A stretch of 64,000 bases of DNA. Origin: JAKFXL01 sp947085765. Lineage in GTDB: Bacteria; Pseudomonadota; Gammaproteobacteria; Tenderiales; Tenderiaceae. The stretch lies in contig CAMTXZ010000075.1 of assembly GCA_947085765.1 (NCBI GenBank), positions 1 through 64,000 on the forward strand, read 5' to 3'. Positions 1-8,147 of this stretch are shown in pieces; the stretch's first letter is position 1; the number at the start of each line of letters is the position of its first letter. The notes beneath the pieces were generated by a model. That model did not search any database and was not told the DNA's origin. It saw nothing but the letters and a program-made list of their open reading frames with translations. The position numbers were made by a program, and so were the translations under genes.

Positions 1-29
1 ATGGAGCGGTAAAGCTCCACTAACCTCAT
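1..29 (-). CDS. Start of a truncated downstream gene coupled to the acyl carrier protein
   Basis: On the minus strand an ATG overlaps the TGA stop of the acyl carrier protein gene in an ATGA arrangement. It opens a frame of nine codons (MRLVELYRS) before the window edge. The overlap suggests translational coupling, as in operons where a stand-alone carrier protein is followed by its partner enzyme. Nothing about the product can be read from nine residues, so this is only a start-codon call. Confidence 0.35.
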
Positions 30-280
30 GCAGCATATCTCCGGATCAGATCGAGTATTGCAGCCACACTATCCAGCTGGCTTGGATCGGCGTCAGTGTC
101 GAAAAAATCGATGTTGAACTCACTCTCCATGAAGGTGATGATCTGGAGTGTTGCCAGAGAATCGATCAGACCGGAGTCAATCAGGCTGGTCTGTTCATCG
201 ATGGCGCTGATCGGGGTTTCCGAGCGCCAGATTGTTTTGAGAAAGGAGAAGAGCTTCTCCTTGTAGATGTCATCGGTCAT
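26..280 (-). CDS. Acyl carrier protein (phosphopantetheine-binding)
   Basis: An 84-residue stand-alone carrier protein. It has the helical acyl-carrier fold pattern, and the sequence LIDSGLIDSL carries Ser41, the expected 4'-phosphopantetheine attachment site, followed by the conserved hydrophobic helix TLQIITFMESEFNI. Length is normal for a discrete ACP or peptidyl carrier protein. The start MTDDIYK was chosen over an upstream in-frame codon because the extra 19 residues do not resemble the family. It is not the fatty-acid AcpP: the residues around Ser41 (IDSL) and the lack of fab neighbours point to a dedicated carrier for a secondary pathway or amino-acid activation. Its partner probably lies beyond the left edge, overlapping its stop codon. 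Confidence 0.85.
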   Translation of the reverse strand: MTDDIYKEKLFSFLKTIWRSETPISAIDEQTSLIDSGLIDSLATLQIITFMESEFNIDFFDTDADPSQLDSVAAILDLIRRYAA

Positions 281-597
281 ACCAAAAGATCCCACTAAAA
301 CTATCTGTCGGGTACCGTTGGATGCCCCCAATTCCACTTTGATTTTGCGCGAGCAAGGTTACCAGAATTTTGTCGATTTTAAACGGATTTGTGTCGCTTC
401 CTATCTGTTTTTAAGATGCCTTCACACAGATCAAGACCAAAGCGGATTTAATCTTTTTGTCATTCTCTCTTAACCGTGGCGGTTCTTGCCGTAGAGTTTA
501 CAATAGTCGGGGTATGGTGCTGGTTGTCGCCCTTGTGACGGTGGGCATGGACTGAAACCGGTGGTTTAAGCGGCTGTAATTTTCGATGAGATGATAA
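281..597. other. Intergenic region between divergent acp and modA
   Basis: About 317 bases between the minus-strand carrier protein and plus-strand modA. It must hold promoters for both genes. I see no clear hairpin terminator, repeat or palindrome. Short frames here have no recognisable product. Confidence 0.5.
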
Positions 598-1344
598 ATG
601 AAACTATGGGTAATGGTTGTATCGCTACTGTTCTGGTGTGGCGCGACAGTGGCCGGTGAGGTAAAGGTTGCTGTGGCGGCAAACTTTGCTGCCAGCTTCG
701 CACAGCTTGCCGAACAGTTCAGGATAAAAACCGGTCATAACGTTGTCACCACTCTTGGCTCGACGGGGGCGCTCTATGCGCAAATTCTTAATGGCGCCCC
801 CTATGAGCTGTTTCTTTCTGCTGATATTGAGCGTGCCAAGGGGCTGGTCGAACAGGGCAGGGCAGTGGCTGAGACACGTCAACGCTATGCGCAAGGACGG
901 CTCATCCTCTGGGGCAATAAACCAGGTTCTGTCGATGCCGAAGGCGCGCTATTGAAAAAGAGTTTTGCGGGCCGGCTGGCCATCGCCAATCCAGCCACTG
1001 CACCCTATGGTTTGGCGGCACAGCAGACGCTGAAACATCTTGGCCAGTGGGATGTTCTACAAAAAAATCTGGTGCGTGGTCAGAATATCGCACAGACCTT
1101 TCAGTTTGCCGCCAGTGGCAGTGTTGATGCTGCCTTTGTTGCGCTCTCACAGATAAAGAGTGGTGACTATGTTGGCAAGGGTTCTTACTGGCTGGTGCCA
1201 AAAACATTGCATGATCCGATTGAACAGCAGATGGTGCTGTTGGAAAAGGGCAGGAACAATCCTGCTGCCAAGGCGCTGATCGACTTTATCAACAGCGCCG
1301 CGGGACGCAAGATCATTACTGATGGCGGGTATGACAGTGAGTGA
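598..1344 (+). CDS. modA: Molybdate ABC transporter periplasmic binding protein
   Basis: A 248-residue type II periplasmic binding protein that would capture molybdate or tungstate for an ABC importer. Residues 1-19 form a signal peptide ending ATVA; there is no lipobox. The mature part begins with the ModA pattern EVKVAVAANFAASF, followed by STGALYAQI (oxyanion-contacting Ser/Thr region) and the SADIERAKGL segment. The end PAAKALIDFINSAAGRKIITDGGY is typical of the family and the length is normal. The gene is alone: no modB permease or modC ATPase follows within 200 bases, and the next gene is unrelated. Transporter partners must be elsewhere, or the protein serves another role. Identity is secure; specificity between molybdate and other oxyanions is inferred. 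Confidence 0.9.
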   Translation: MKLWVMVVSLLFWCGATVAGEVKVAVAANFAASFAQLAEQFRIKTGHNVVTTLGSTGALYAQILNGAPYELFLSADIERAKGLVEQGRAVAETRQRYAQGRLILWGNKPGSVDAEGALLKKSFAGRLAIANPATAPYGLAAQQTLKHLGQWDVLQKNLVRGQNIAQTFQFAASGSVDAAFVALSQIKSGDYVGKGSYWLVPKTLHDPIEQQMVLLEKGRNNPAAKALIDFINSAAGRKIITDGGYDSE

Positions 1345-1552
1345 CAGGTTAGCTATAGCACTGTTTTTCATTGTCACCACGGCGACGTTGAGCATGATCT
1401 GGTCACAATGCTTTATCGCCGCATCAACATTGGCACGTAACTTGACAAGTTTATTGGCAGGCATGTGACGTAGTAGCGCGTAGTGGGTCATTGCCAATAA
1501 AAACAGAGTCTGATTTTAGCGGTGTCAGTGTGGGTTGGAGAGGTCCCTTTGA

Positions 1553-2554
1553 ATGAAAAATAGTGCGATGAATCAGTTGTTAAATGGTGAGTTTGATACG
1601 GGTGGCGCTGCACAAAGTATGGATGACCTGGGGGTAATGAATTATCTCAAACAGCTTAATTGCCTGGTGCTGATACGCATACTTAACCCACTCATCATCG
1701 CCTGCCAGCAACATCGTGGTGCAAGCACTGTTCTATTGCAGGGCAATGACTCTTTCACTCCAAAGGTGGCGGCACTGCAATGTGAGATTTTTAAACGTAT
1801 TCATGCCGTGAAGATGCTCAATCGCGAATATGGTTACATCATTCTTGAGCGGGCACTGTTGGAAATTGAACTGGAGTGGCAGGCGCTGGTAAAAGAGTGG
1901 AGCAGCGATACAGTGATTGCAAACTTCGATTTCCATAGCCATTTTGTCGAGAAGCTGCTCGGATTTATGTGGAACATCACCCAGCAAGCGGGCTATTTTT
2001 TTACCCCAGCGACCACTGTCGAACGTGCAGATTTTTATCTTGATGGTAGCGGTATTCCATTTGCTCCGCGCAGTAGTCAAGCGGGGGGTATCACCATAAA
2101 AAAGAGTGATCATCATGCCCTGGTAACTATTGTTATCCGAGATATTCCCGAGTTAATCGAGACCATCGCCAGGATTCGCGGTCTGGCTACCAATACCACG
2201 GTGATTGGCCATTGTGATCGGGATCATCAGCTGCGCCTGAGTAATTTAGTGGCTGAGATGAATTACCAAAAAGAGAATTTGATCAAGGCGCTACGGCCAC
2301 TGCAACACTACATGCTTAATGGTATGCCGGCACTGGTGGATACACTGTTGCACGAGCATAAACTTAATCAGCTACTTAACATGGTGAGTCAGGAGATTAT
2401 TGGTCGGAATGAGATTGACCTGGAGAGCCATGATGTCTTCAATTTTGTCACTGACATCATCGAAATATATTATGCCGTCATTAAACAGGGGATTGTTCTG
2501 ATTCAAAATAATAGTGAGCGGGCCATTTTTTATAGCAGGGGATATGTGTACTGA
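1553..2554 (+). CDS. NIT (nitrate/nitrite-sensing)-like domain protein, soluble
   Basis: A 333-residue protein with no signal peptide or membrane segment. Residues about 30-240 are strongly helical and contain QQHRGASTVLLQGN (52-65), which resembles the conserved arginine motif of nitrate- and nitrite-sensing (NIT) domains (helix bundle with QxxRG). The C-terminal third is also helical and ends without any output domain such as GGDEF, EAL, kinase or ANTAR. A Shine-Dalgarno GGAGAGG lies 9 bases before the ATG at the start given. It would bind a small ligand or a partner rather than act as an enzyme. The assignment rests on one motif and the overall helix pattern; neighbours do not help, although the orphan modA just upstream would fit a nitrate-molybdenum theme. 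Confidence 0.55.
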   Translation: MKNSAMNQLLNGEFDTGGAAQSMDDLGVMNYLKQLNCLVLIRILNPLIIACQQHRGASTVLLQGNDSFTPKVAALQCEIFKRIHAVKMLNREYGYIILERALLEIELEWQALVKEWSSDTVIANFDFHSHFVEKLLGFMWNITQQAGYFFTPATTVERADFYLDGSGIPFAPRSSQAGGITIKKSDHHALVTIVIRDIPELIETIARIRGLATNTTVIGHCDRDHQLRLSNLVAEMNYQKENLIKALRPLQHYMLNGMPALVDTLLHEHKLNQLLNMVSQEIIGRNEIDLESHDVFNFVTDIIEIYYAVIKQGIVLIQNNSERAIFYSRGYVY

Positions 2555-2769
2555 TGTATTAATGAAAGAGGCGCGAGAAAACAGCTGGAGTTTAATGAGT
2601 TGAGGTTTTGCGTGAACCTCTGCAGAGGTGGCTGGAATGGGGTAGGTATCTCATTTGTTAGTGGCTAATCTGGGTGGATTGGCACTGTTAAATGTAAACG
2701 GGTAAAACCATAGAGCGCCGTCTCAGGTTGCTCAAAATGGGGTGGCAGTCGAATATGCCTTTATTAAAG
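2555..2769. other. Intergenic region with a 14-bp palindrome
   Basis: A gap between the NIT-like gene and the end of tRNA-Ser. It contains a perfect 14-bp palindrome, ACCTCTGCAGAGGT, at 2616-2629. It has no loop, so it is more likely a protein site or chance than an RNA hairpin. No U-tract terminator is visible. Confidence 0.4.
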
Positions 2770-2859
2770 TGGCGGAGAGCGAGGGATTCGAACCCCCGGA
2801 GGGTTTAACCCCTCAACGGTTTTCAAGACCGTCGCATTCGACCGCTCTGCCAGCTCTCC
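2770..2859 (-). tRNA. tRNA-Ser(UGA)
   Basis: Read on the minus strand the 90-base gene has acceptor arms GGAGAGC and GCTCTCC, discriminator G and an encoded CCA (3' end at 2770). It has a class II long variable arm and the T-loop GGTTCGAATCC. The anticodon TGA (plus-strand TCA at 2823-2825) sits in CTTGAAA. It decodes UCA and other UCN serine codons. All arms pair normally. Confidence 0.97.
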
Positions 2860-3054
2860 AAACCGGGGACAGAGGATATCAAAATTTCAGGGAATTTCCA
2901 GCACTTAAAGAAAATTATTTTCATTTAGATAAGATATGGCGTTTCACATACTTATTCCTGGGTTAGGAAACTTTGGTGGTAAACTATGGTCCTATGCGTT
3001 GTAATTGGTTTAATAACCTATTGATGGATTGTCTTAACAGAGGAGTTTTAAGCA

Positions 3055-3738
3055 ATGAGACCCGTAGCACGAGTCATTAACAGCACTGCCGTTGGTACGG
3101 CCTCCAGCAGCAGTGTTCTTCGTAATACCTATACTCTGCTAGCCGTTACACTGCTCTTCAGCGCAGCCACTGCTGCTATCTCCATGGCGATCAAGCCGCC
3201 CAGTTTTACCGGTATTGTCTCTTCGTTGATAGCGATGGGGTTGATCTGGTTTGTACTGCCGCGTACCGCCAACTCTGCGACGGGTCTGGCGGTGGTTTTT
3301 GCGATCACAGGTCTGTTGGGTTTTGGCCTGGGGCCGATGCTCAGCCACTATCTGAATATGCCTAATGGCCCTCAGATAGTGATGCAGGCGCTCGGCACTA
3401 CCGGCGCGGTCTTTATTGCCCTGTCGGCCTATGTGCTGGTGACCAAGAAGGACTTCAGCTTCATGGGTGGCTTCCTGATGGCGGGGCTGATTGTGGCTGT
3501 TGTCTCAATGTTGGTGGTAGTGGTAGCGGCTATGTTTGGCTATCCGATGCCGGGTATCTCCCTGGCCCTCTCTGCCTTGGTCGCGCTGCTGATGTGTGGT
3601 TTCATCCTTTATGATACTAGTCGTATCATCAACGGTGGTGAGACAAACTACATCATGGCCACTGTTGGACTCTATCTGAGTATCTACAATCTGTTTGTCA
3701 GCTTATTGCACCTGATGGGCATGAGCAGCGACGACTGA
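3055..3738 (+). CDS. yccA: YccA-type Bax inhibitor-1 family membrane protein
   Basis: A 227-residue inner membrane protein of the BI-1/YccA (UPF0005) family, related to E. coli YccA, which interacts with the FtsH-HflKC protease and modulates degradation of jammed SecY. Seven hydrophobic segments follow a polar N-terminus (about 26-45, 53-69, 77-94, 107-126, 135-160, 167-185, 200-220). The family C-terminal pattern FILYDTSRIINGGETNYIMATVGLYLSIYNLFVSLL is intact, including the acidic D in YDTS and the NLF motif. The ATG is preceded by GAGGAGTTTTAAGCA. It is monocistronic: tRNA-Ser lies upstream in the opposite direction and a strong terminator follows 22 bases after the stop. Confidence 0.92.
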   Translation: MRPVARVINSTAVGTASSSSVLRNTYTLLAVTLLFSAATAAISMAIKPPSFTGIVSSLIAMGLIWFVLPRTANSATGLAVVFAITGLLGFGLGPMLSHYLNMPNGPQIVMQALGTTGAVFIALSAYVLVTKKDFSFMGGFLMAGLIVAVVSMLVVVVAAMFGYPMPGISLALSALVALLMCGFILYDTSRIINGGETNYIMATVGLYLSIYNLFVSLLHLMGMSSDD

Positions 3739-3760
3739 TCGTAGTTGTGTACCGTTGACA

Positions 3761-3785
3761 GCCCCGGCCTAGTGCCGGGGTTTTT
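3761..3785 (+). terminator. Rho-independent terminator after yccA
   Basis: A 7-bp GC-only stem CCCCGGC (3762-3768) and GCCGGGG (3774-3780) with a 5-base loop, followed directly by TTTTT. It separates yccA from the TrpD2-like gene. Confidence 0.92.
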
Positions 3786-3823
3786 GTTTGTCGCCTAACT
3801 GTTTGAGTGAAAGGATTGCCGCC

Positions 3824-4813
3824 ATGTCAAACCCGCACCCGTTTGCCCCTTTTATCCGTACCCTCGGTCGTGGTCAAAAGGGCTCGCGTTCGTTGACTCA
3901 AGCGGAAGCCCATGAGGCGATGGGGATGATTCTTGATGGTCTGGTAGAGCCGGTGCAGCTGGGTGCGTTTTTGATGCTGGTGCGGGTTAAGGAGGAGACG
4001 CCGGAGGAGGTGGCGGGTTTTGTCCATGCTGTGCGGGAGCGGATTGAGTTGCCTGACGAGCTGCCCGTGGTCGACCTGGATTGGTCCAGTTATGCCGGCA
4101 AACGGCGTCAGCTACCGTGGTTTATTCTCAGTGTGCTGCTGTTGGTGGATAGCGGCATAAAGGTCTTTATGCACGGCCTGCGGGGGCGCATGGATGATCG
4201 TATCTATACCCCTGAGGCACTGACCGCGTTGGGAATCCCCGTGAGTGACTCGTTGAGTGATGCAGCCAATCGCATCAACAGCTCCGGGTTTGCCTATCTC
4301 AATCTCGAGAAACTCTTTCCTCGGCTACAGCAGTTGATTGATCTGCGTGAATATCTGGGACTGCGTTCGCCGGTTCATACCGTGTCACGCATGATCAACC
4401 CTTTTCAGGCCGCCGCGCAGATGCAAGGCATATTTCACCCCGGTTACCAGGAGATCCATCAAGGGGCGGCCGCGCTGCTGGCGCAACCCCAGATGGTGGT
4501 GATCAAGGGGGAAGGGGGGGAGATCGAGGTCAATCCTGATGCCGAATGTACGCTCTATTCGGTACACCAGGGGGTGATGGCGCATGAGAGCTGGCCAGCA
4601 ATGTTTACCCGTCGCCACACCAAACCGGGGCAGCTGGATGTACAGCTGTTGGCCACAGTTTGGCGTGGCGAATCTGAGGATGAGTATGGTAGTGCCGCAG
4701 TGATCGCCACCGCCGCCGTATCGCTCTATATGATGCGGCGGGCGGCGAACAGGGAGGAAGCTTTAGCCATGGCTGAGCAGTTGTGGCAGCAGCGTTCCAG
4801 GAGTCTTATTTAG
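3824..4813 (+). CDS. TrpD2/YbiB-like glycosyl transferase family protein
   Basis: A 329-residue protein with the anthranilate phosphoribosyltransferase fold: a small helical N-terminal domain (SLTQAEAHEAMGMILDGLVEPVQLGAFLMLVRVKEET) and a large alpha/beta domain. It matches the TrpD2 (YbiB) subgroup rather than biosynthetic TrpD: the phosphoribosyl-binding glycine loop of true TrpD is not recognisable, and a family-typical HTVSRMINPF segment is present. E. coli YbiB is known as a nucleic-acid-binding, LexA-linked protein with no shown transferase activity. The ATG at 3824 (MSNPHPF) is used because AAGGA lies 8 bases upstream; a TTG 36 bases earlier lies in the terminator tail. In E. coli ybiB sits beside dinG; here the DinG-family gene yoaA lies 3.9 kb away. 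Confidence 0.8.
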   Translation: MSNPHPFAPFIRTLGRGQKGSRSLTQAEAHEAMGMILDGLVEPVQLGAFLMLVRVKEETPEEVAGFVHAVRERIELPDELPVVDLDWSSYAGKRRQLPWFILSVLLLVDSGIKVFMHGLRGRMDDRIYTPEALTALGIPVSDSLSDAANRINSSGFAYLNLEKLFPRLQQLIDLREYLGLRSPVHTVSRMINPFQAAAQMQGIFHPGYQEIHQGAAALLAQPQMVVIKGEGGEIEVNPDAECTLYSVHQGVMAHESWPAMFTRRHTKPGQLDVQLLATVWRGESEDEYGSAAVIATAAVSLYMMRRAANREEALAMAEQLWQQRSRSLI

Positions 4814-5127
4814 CAGACTGTTGAAAAGAGGGACGGTCTGCGTGTGTTTAATGATCACCACTTCCCTCTCTTCAAAACGGGCGCCGCAACGGCATCTATC
4901 CAGAGAGAGTATTCCGCAGAGTCACTCGACTCTTCTTTAGTATCAGCAGTGTCTGACCGTTTAGGCTAGCCTGCGAGCCCAATTCATACTGAAACCCTCG
5001 GGTATTACTGTTTAATAATCAATGCATTATTCGTTGACTTGAATGTAATCCAGGTTTAAAGTTGCATTTTAAATATATGTTAAGTGCAGTTGAAAGGCAC
5101 CTGATGCAATCATAGAGGTATGAATAT
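4814..5127. other. Intergenic region with an inverted repeat
   Basis: A gap of 314 bases before the peroxidase gene. The arms TTGAAAAGAGGGA (4821-4833) and TCCCTCTCTTCAA (4863-4875) pair at 12 of 13 positions around a 29-base loop, just after the TrpD2-like gene. There is no T-run, so it is an RNA 3' structure at best. The rest shows nothing recognisable. Confidence 0.5.
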
Positions 5128-6159
5128 ATGAGTCGGAATAAATTTACCTTCTTTGCCGTATTGTTATTGATGGGGATGAGTACACAAGGTCTGGCGGGGT
5201 TTGAACCGCTGCCCTTCAAGGCGCCAGAGCCGGCTGACAATCCGAGTACGGCGGGTAAAGTAAATCTGGGCAAACAGCTTTTTTTTGATCCGCGTCTATC
5301 TATCGACGGCACGGTCTCCTGTAATAGCTGCCATGACGTCACCGGTAACGGTACTGACAGTCGCTCAGTCTCTGTGGGGGTGGGCGGCCAGCATGGTGGG
5401 CGTTCTGCACCTACTGTCTGGAATGCCGCTTTTCTCAGCTCCCAGTTCTGGGATGGTCGCTCAGCAACACTGGAAGAGCAGGCAAAAGGCCCAATCCTCA
5501 ACCCAATTGAGATGGGTATGCCTCATAAAGAAGCAGCGGTTGACCGTATCTCAGCCATCCCTGCCTATAAAGCGCAGTTCGTTGAAATATTCGGTAATAA
5601 AGACCCCGTCACCTATGACAATATCGCCAAGGTTATTGCCACCTACGAACGCACCCTGATCACACCCAACAGCCCGCTAGACCGATTCCTGCGGGGCGAC
5701 AAGAGTGCTCTAACCAAACAAGCACAAGCAGGCATGAAAGAGTTTGAAGATCTTGGTTGTATCCGTTGCCATCGCGGCCCTGCTTTTGCCGGCCCCTTGA
5801 TGCCCAATGGTGAGGTGTTCTATCAATACTTTCCAGCGTTCCCGAGTGAGTATGATGAGGAGTATGGCCTGAAAAAAGATCTGGGGCGCCGGAATACGGC
5901 CAACATCAAAGCGGGTCCAGGGCTGTGGCGGGTGCCTTCACTGCGAAACGTGGCGCTTACCGCCCCCTATTTTCACAACGGTTCAGTACCGACACTGAAA
6001 AAGGCTGTGAAGGTGATGGCGCGAGTACAGCTCAATCGTAAGATCAGCGATGAACAGGCCGACCTGCTGGTCGCTTTTCTGGAGAGTCTGACGGGTGAGT
6101 TTATTGTTCAAACGGTACCAGTATTGCCGGATATGCCTGCATTACAGGGGCACAAATAG
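5128..6159 (+). CDS. Di-heme cytochrome c peroxidase
   Basis: A 343-residue periplasmic bacterial cytochrome c peroxidase (CcpA/MauG superfamily) that reduces hydrogen peroxide to water with electrons from c-type cytochromes. A signal peptide covers about residues 1-23 (cut near GLAG). Two heme c sites are visible: CNSCH at 65-69 (N-terminal peroxidatic heme) and CIRCH at 211-215 (electron-transferring heme). FWDGRSATLEEQAKGP and the APYFHNGSVPTL segment near the C-terminus are family signatures, the latter with the distal-domain His. Length is typical of the Ccp group rather than longer MauG forms. It is a single gene closed by a strong terminator. Confidence 0.93.
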   Translation: MSRNKFTFFAVLLLMGMSTQGLAGFEPLPFKAPEPADNPSTAGKVNLGKQLFFDPRLSIDGTVSCNSCHDVTGNGTDSRSVSVGVGGQHGGRSAPTVWNAAFLSSQFWDGRSATLEEQAKGPILNPIEMGMPHKEAAVDRISAIPAYKAQFVEIFGNKDPVTYDNIAKVIATYERTLITPNSPLDRFLRGDKSALTKQAQAGMKEFEDLGCIRCHRGPAFAGPLMPNGEVFYQYFPAFPSEYDEEYGLKKDLGRRNTANIKAGPGLWRVPSLRNVALTAPYFHNGSVPTLKKAVKVMARVQLNRKISDEQADLLVAFLESLTGEFIVQTVPVLPDMPALQGHK

Positions 6160-6181
6160 CTGGGATAGTTGTTATTTACGG

Positions 6182-6210
6182 TCCGGGTTCCTACGGAACC
6201 CGGATTTTTT
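6182..6210 (+). terminator. Strong Rho-independent terminator after the peroxidase gene
   Basis: A perfect 10-bp stem TCCGGGTTCC (6182-6191) and GGAACCCGGA (6195-6204) with loop TAC, followed by six T. It lies 23 bases after the stop codon. Confidence 0.95.
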
Positions 6211-6449
6211 ATTGCCAAAATAGAACGGTATCCGGCCTAATTACCCCAAATCAGATTTAGCGATCGTTAAATTTTCTGGACGGCAATATTGAATAGCGGT
6301 GGCATAAAGTAACAGATGTTAATGGCGGCAAAACCTTGATCTATCTTAACGGGCAATAGGTGTAGGCCTTGTTATTTGTGTGAAAATTAGAGAGGTGGGC
6401 GGGCGTGATGACTCATTGACTGTAAGGAAAAGGTGGCGTTGATTACGCC

Positions 6450-8021
6450 TTATTGAGGGGGGAGGCACCGGTTTAGTGCATCAATCAGTTGCTGATCTGC
6501 ATCCTCGCAAGCGGTGTCGATGGCAATAACTTTATCCGCCTCATTCGGATTGATGGGTTCTTCAGTGGCCAGCTGCTGCTGCAGGATCTCGATGGTGGCC
6601 TCGGAGGCATCCTTACCCAGCCGGGAACGTTCTTCAATCCACTGTTGCAGCAGCGCTTGCGCGGCGTAGAAGTGGAGAATGATAAACGGGATGCCGAGTT
6701 CGCGCGCCAAGGCGTTAAAGGGTTGCCGTTGGGCGCGTTTGAGAAAGGTGGCGTCAACAATAACGTCGTAGCCCTCCTGACAGAGCTGTTTGGCTGTATC
6801 TAATAGATGGTTATAGGTGAGCTGGCTGGCGTTACTGCTGTAGATGCCGCCGTCGGTGGTGGTGTTGGTGCGCGCCTCGGCGGTTAGGTTGAAGAGCCGC
6901 TTACGTTCTATGTCTGAGCGCAAACGGATCATGCCAAACTGCTCCAGCACCGGTTGTGTCAGCGTTGTTTTGCCTGAGCCGGAGACGCCGTGGGCGATCA
7001 GAAGTGTGGGCTGTTTTTTGCTGGTGAAGCGTTCGGCCAGCAGGGTGTAGTCACGATACTGTTTGATTAACTCTGTACGTGCAGTGGCAGACAAACCACT
7101 CTGCTGGGCGCGCAGCACGGCGATCTTGGCGCGCACCAAGGCGCGATAGACCTGATAAAACGGCAGCAGTGCTAGTCCGGCATAGTCGCCAGTGCGTTGC
7201 AGATAACGGTCGAGCAGACGCGCCGCAAACGGCGCCTGGCCACGGTCGATCAGGTCCATGGTGGTGAAGGCGAGCTCGCTGATGAGGTCGATCCAGCGGA
7301 AGTTGTCGTTGAATTCGATGCAGTCGAAGATCACAACAGCGTCATCAACCAGCGCGATGTTTCCCAGGTGCATGTCACCATGGCAGTTGCGGATAAATCC
7401 GTCGCGTTTCCGTGCCTCGAAGCGGGGGCGCAGCCGTTCAAAGGTTTGATGGCTCCACTGCTCTAGCCGTTGCAGACGGGCCTGATCTTCGGCGTTGCTA
7501 AGTAGTGGGCATATCTGCTGGAAGTTTTCGACCATTGGCGCCAGGATTGCCGCCGCTGTGCCGAAGCTGCTCTCTTTAGGTGCCACCTCAATCTGTAGAT
7601 GAAAGGCGGCGATGGTGTCGGCCAGCTCGTCTATCTGCGTTGGTTGTAGTTCGTGGCGCGCCAGCACCCGGTCTAGTTGTGCGGCCTGCGAAAATTGGCG
7701 CATTTTGACGGCGTATTCGATGGCGTTGTCAGCGCTGTTGAGTACGGGCTGTTCAGGTGTGCCGCCGATGGTGATGACGTCAATATAGAGCTGCGGCGCC
7801 AGCCGGCGGTTGAGTGCCAGCTCCTGCTGGCAGTAGTGGTGGCGCAGCGCCAAAGTGGAAAAGTCGAGAAAACCGAAGTTGACAGGTTTTTTGATCTTAT
7901 AGGCATAGTCACCGGTCAGCACGATCCAGGAGATGTGTGTCTCTATTACCTCGAAGCTCGATACAGGATGGTTGTAGATTTCTGGATTTTGCAGCGCCTG
8001 AATGAGGGGGGTGGTGGCCAT
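6450..8021 (-). CDS. Bifunctional aminoglycoside phosphotransferase-like / P-loop kinase fusion
   Basis: A 523-residue cytosolic protein with two halves. Residues 1-330 have the aminoglycoside phosphotransferase/protein-kinase-like fold: the Brenner motif HGDMHLGN (214-221) with catalytic Asp216, and FDCIEFND (232-239) as the metal-binding DFG counterpart. Residues 336-523 are a P-loop kinase of the gluconate-kinase/zeta-toxin-like type (COG0645) with Walker A GVSGSGKTT (345-353). The fusion is a known family (COG2187 plus COG0645), common in proteobacteria and usually annotated only as AAA family ATPase; its substrate is unknown. GGAAAAGATC precedes the ATG. It is divergent from the 8148 gene across 126 bases and appears monocistronic. 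Confidence 0.82.
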   Translation of the reverse strand: MATTPLIQALQNPEIYNHPVSSFEVIETHISWIVLTGDYAYKIKKPVNFGFLDFSTLALRHHYCQQELALNRRLAPQLYIDVITIGGTPEQPVLNSADNAIEYAVKMRQFSQAAQLDRVLARHELQPTQIDELADTIAAFHLQIEVAPKESSFGTAAAILAPMVENFQQICPLLSNAEDQARLQRLEQWSHQTFERLRPRFEARKRDGFIRNCHGDMHLGNIALVDDAVVIFDCIEFNDNFRWIDLISELAFTTMDLIDRGQAPFAARLLDRYLQRTGDYAGLALLPFYQVYRALVRAKIAVLRAQQSGLSATARTELIKQYRDYTLLAERFTSKKQPTLLIAHGVSGSGKTTLTQPVLEQFGMIRLRSDIERKRLFNLTAEARTNTTTDGGIYSSNASQLTYNHLLDTAKQLCQEGYDVIVDATFLKRAQRQPFNALARELGIPFIILHFYAAQALLQQWIEERSRLGKDASEATIEILQQQLATEEPINPNEADKVIAIDTACEDADQQLIDALNRCLPPQ

Positions 8022-8147
8022 GATCTTTTCCGGTTTGTCATCGTGTTGTCAGTATGGCTATATACTGCGCGTTTATCAGGCTAAAACACCTGAATTTTAT
8101 AGCTTTATCTGGCACTATAGCCGGAGCTGAACGATTAGGTAGATGCT

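Noticed and set aside
1331..1468. A 45-codon hydrophobic frame overlapping the end of modA, considered as a modB remnant
   Set aside because: The sequence has a membrane-like stretch but no similarity to the ModB N-terminus or to any coupling motif, and no ribosome site.
2616..2629. Perfect 14-bp palindrome as a terminator or IS target site
   Set aside because: It has no loop or T-run and no flanking repeats; kept only as a note in the intergenic description.
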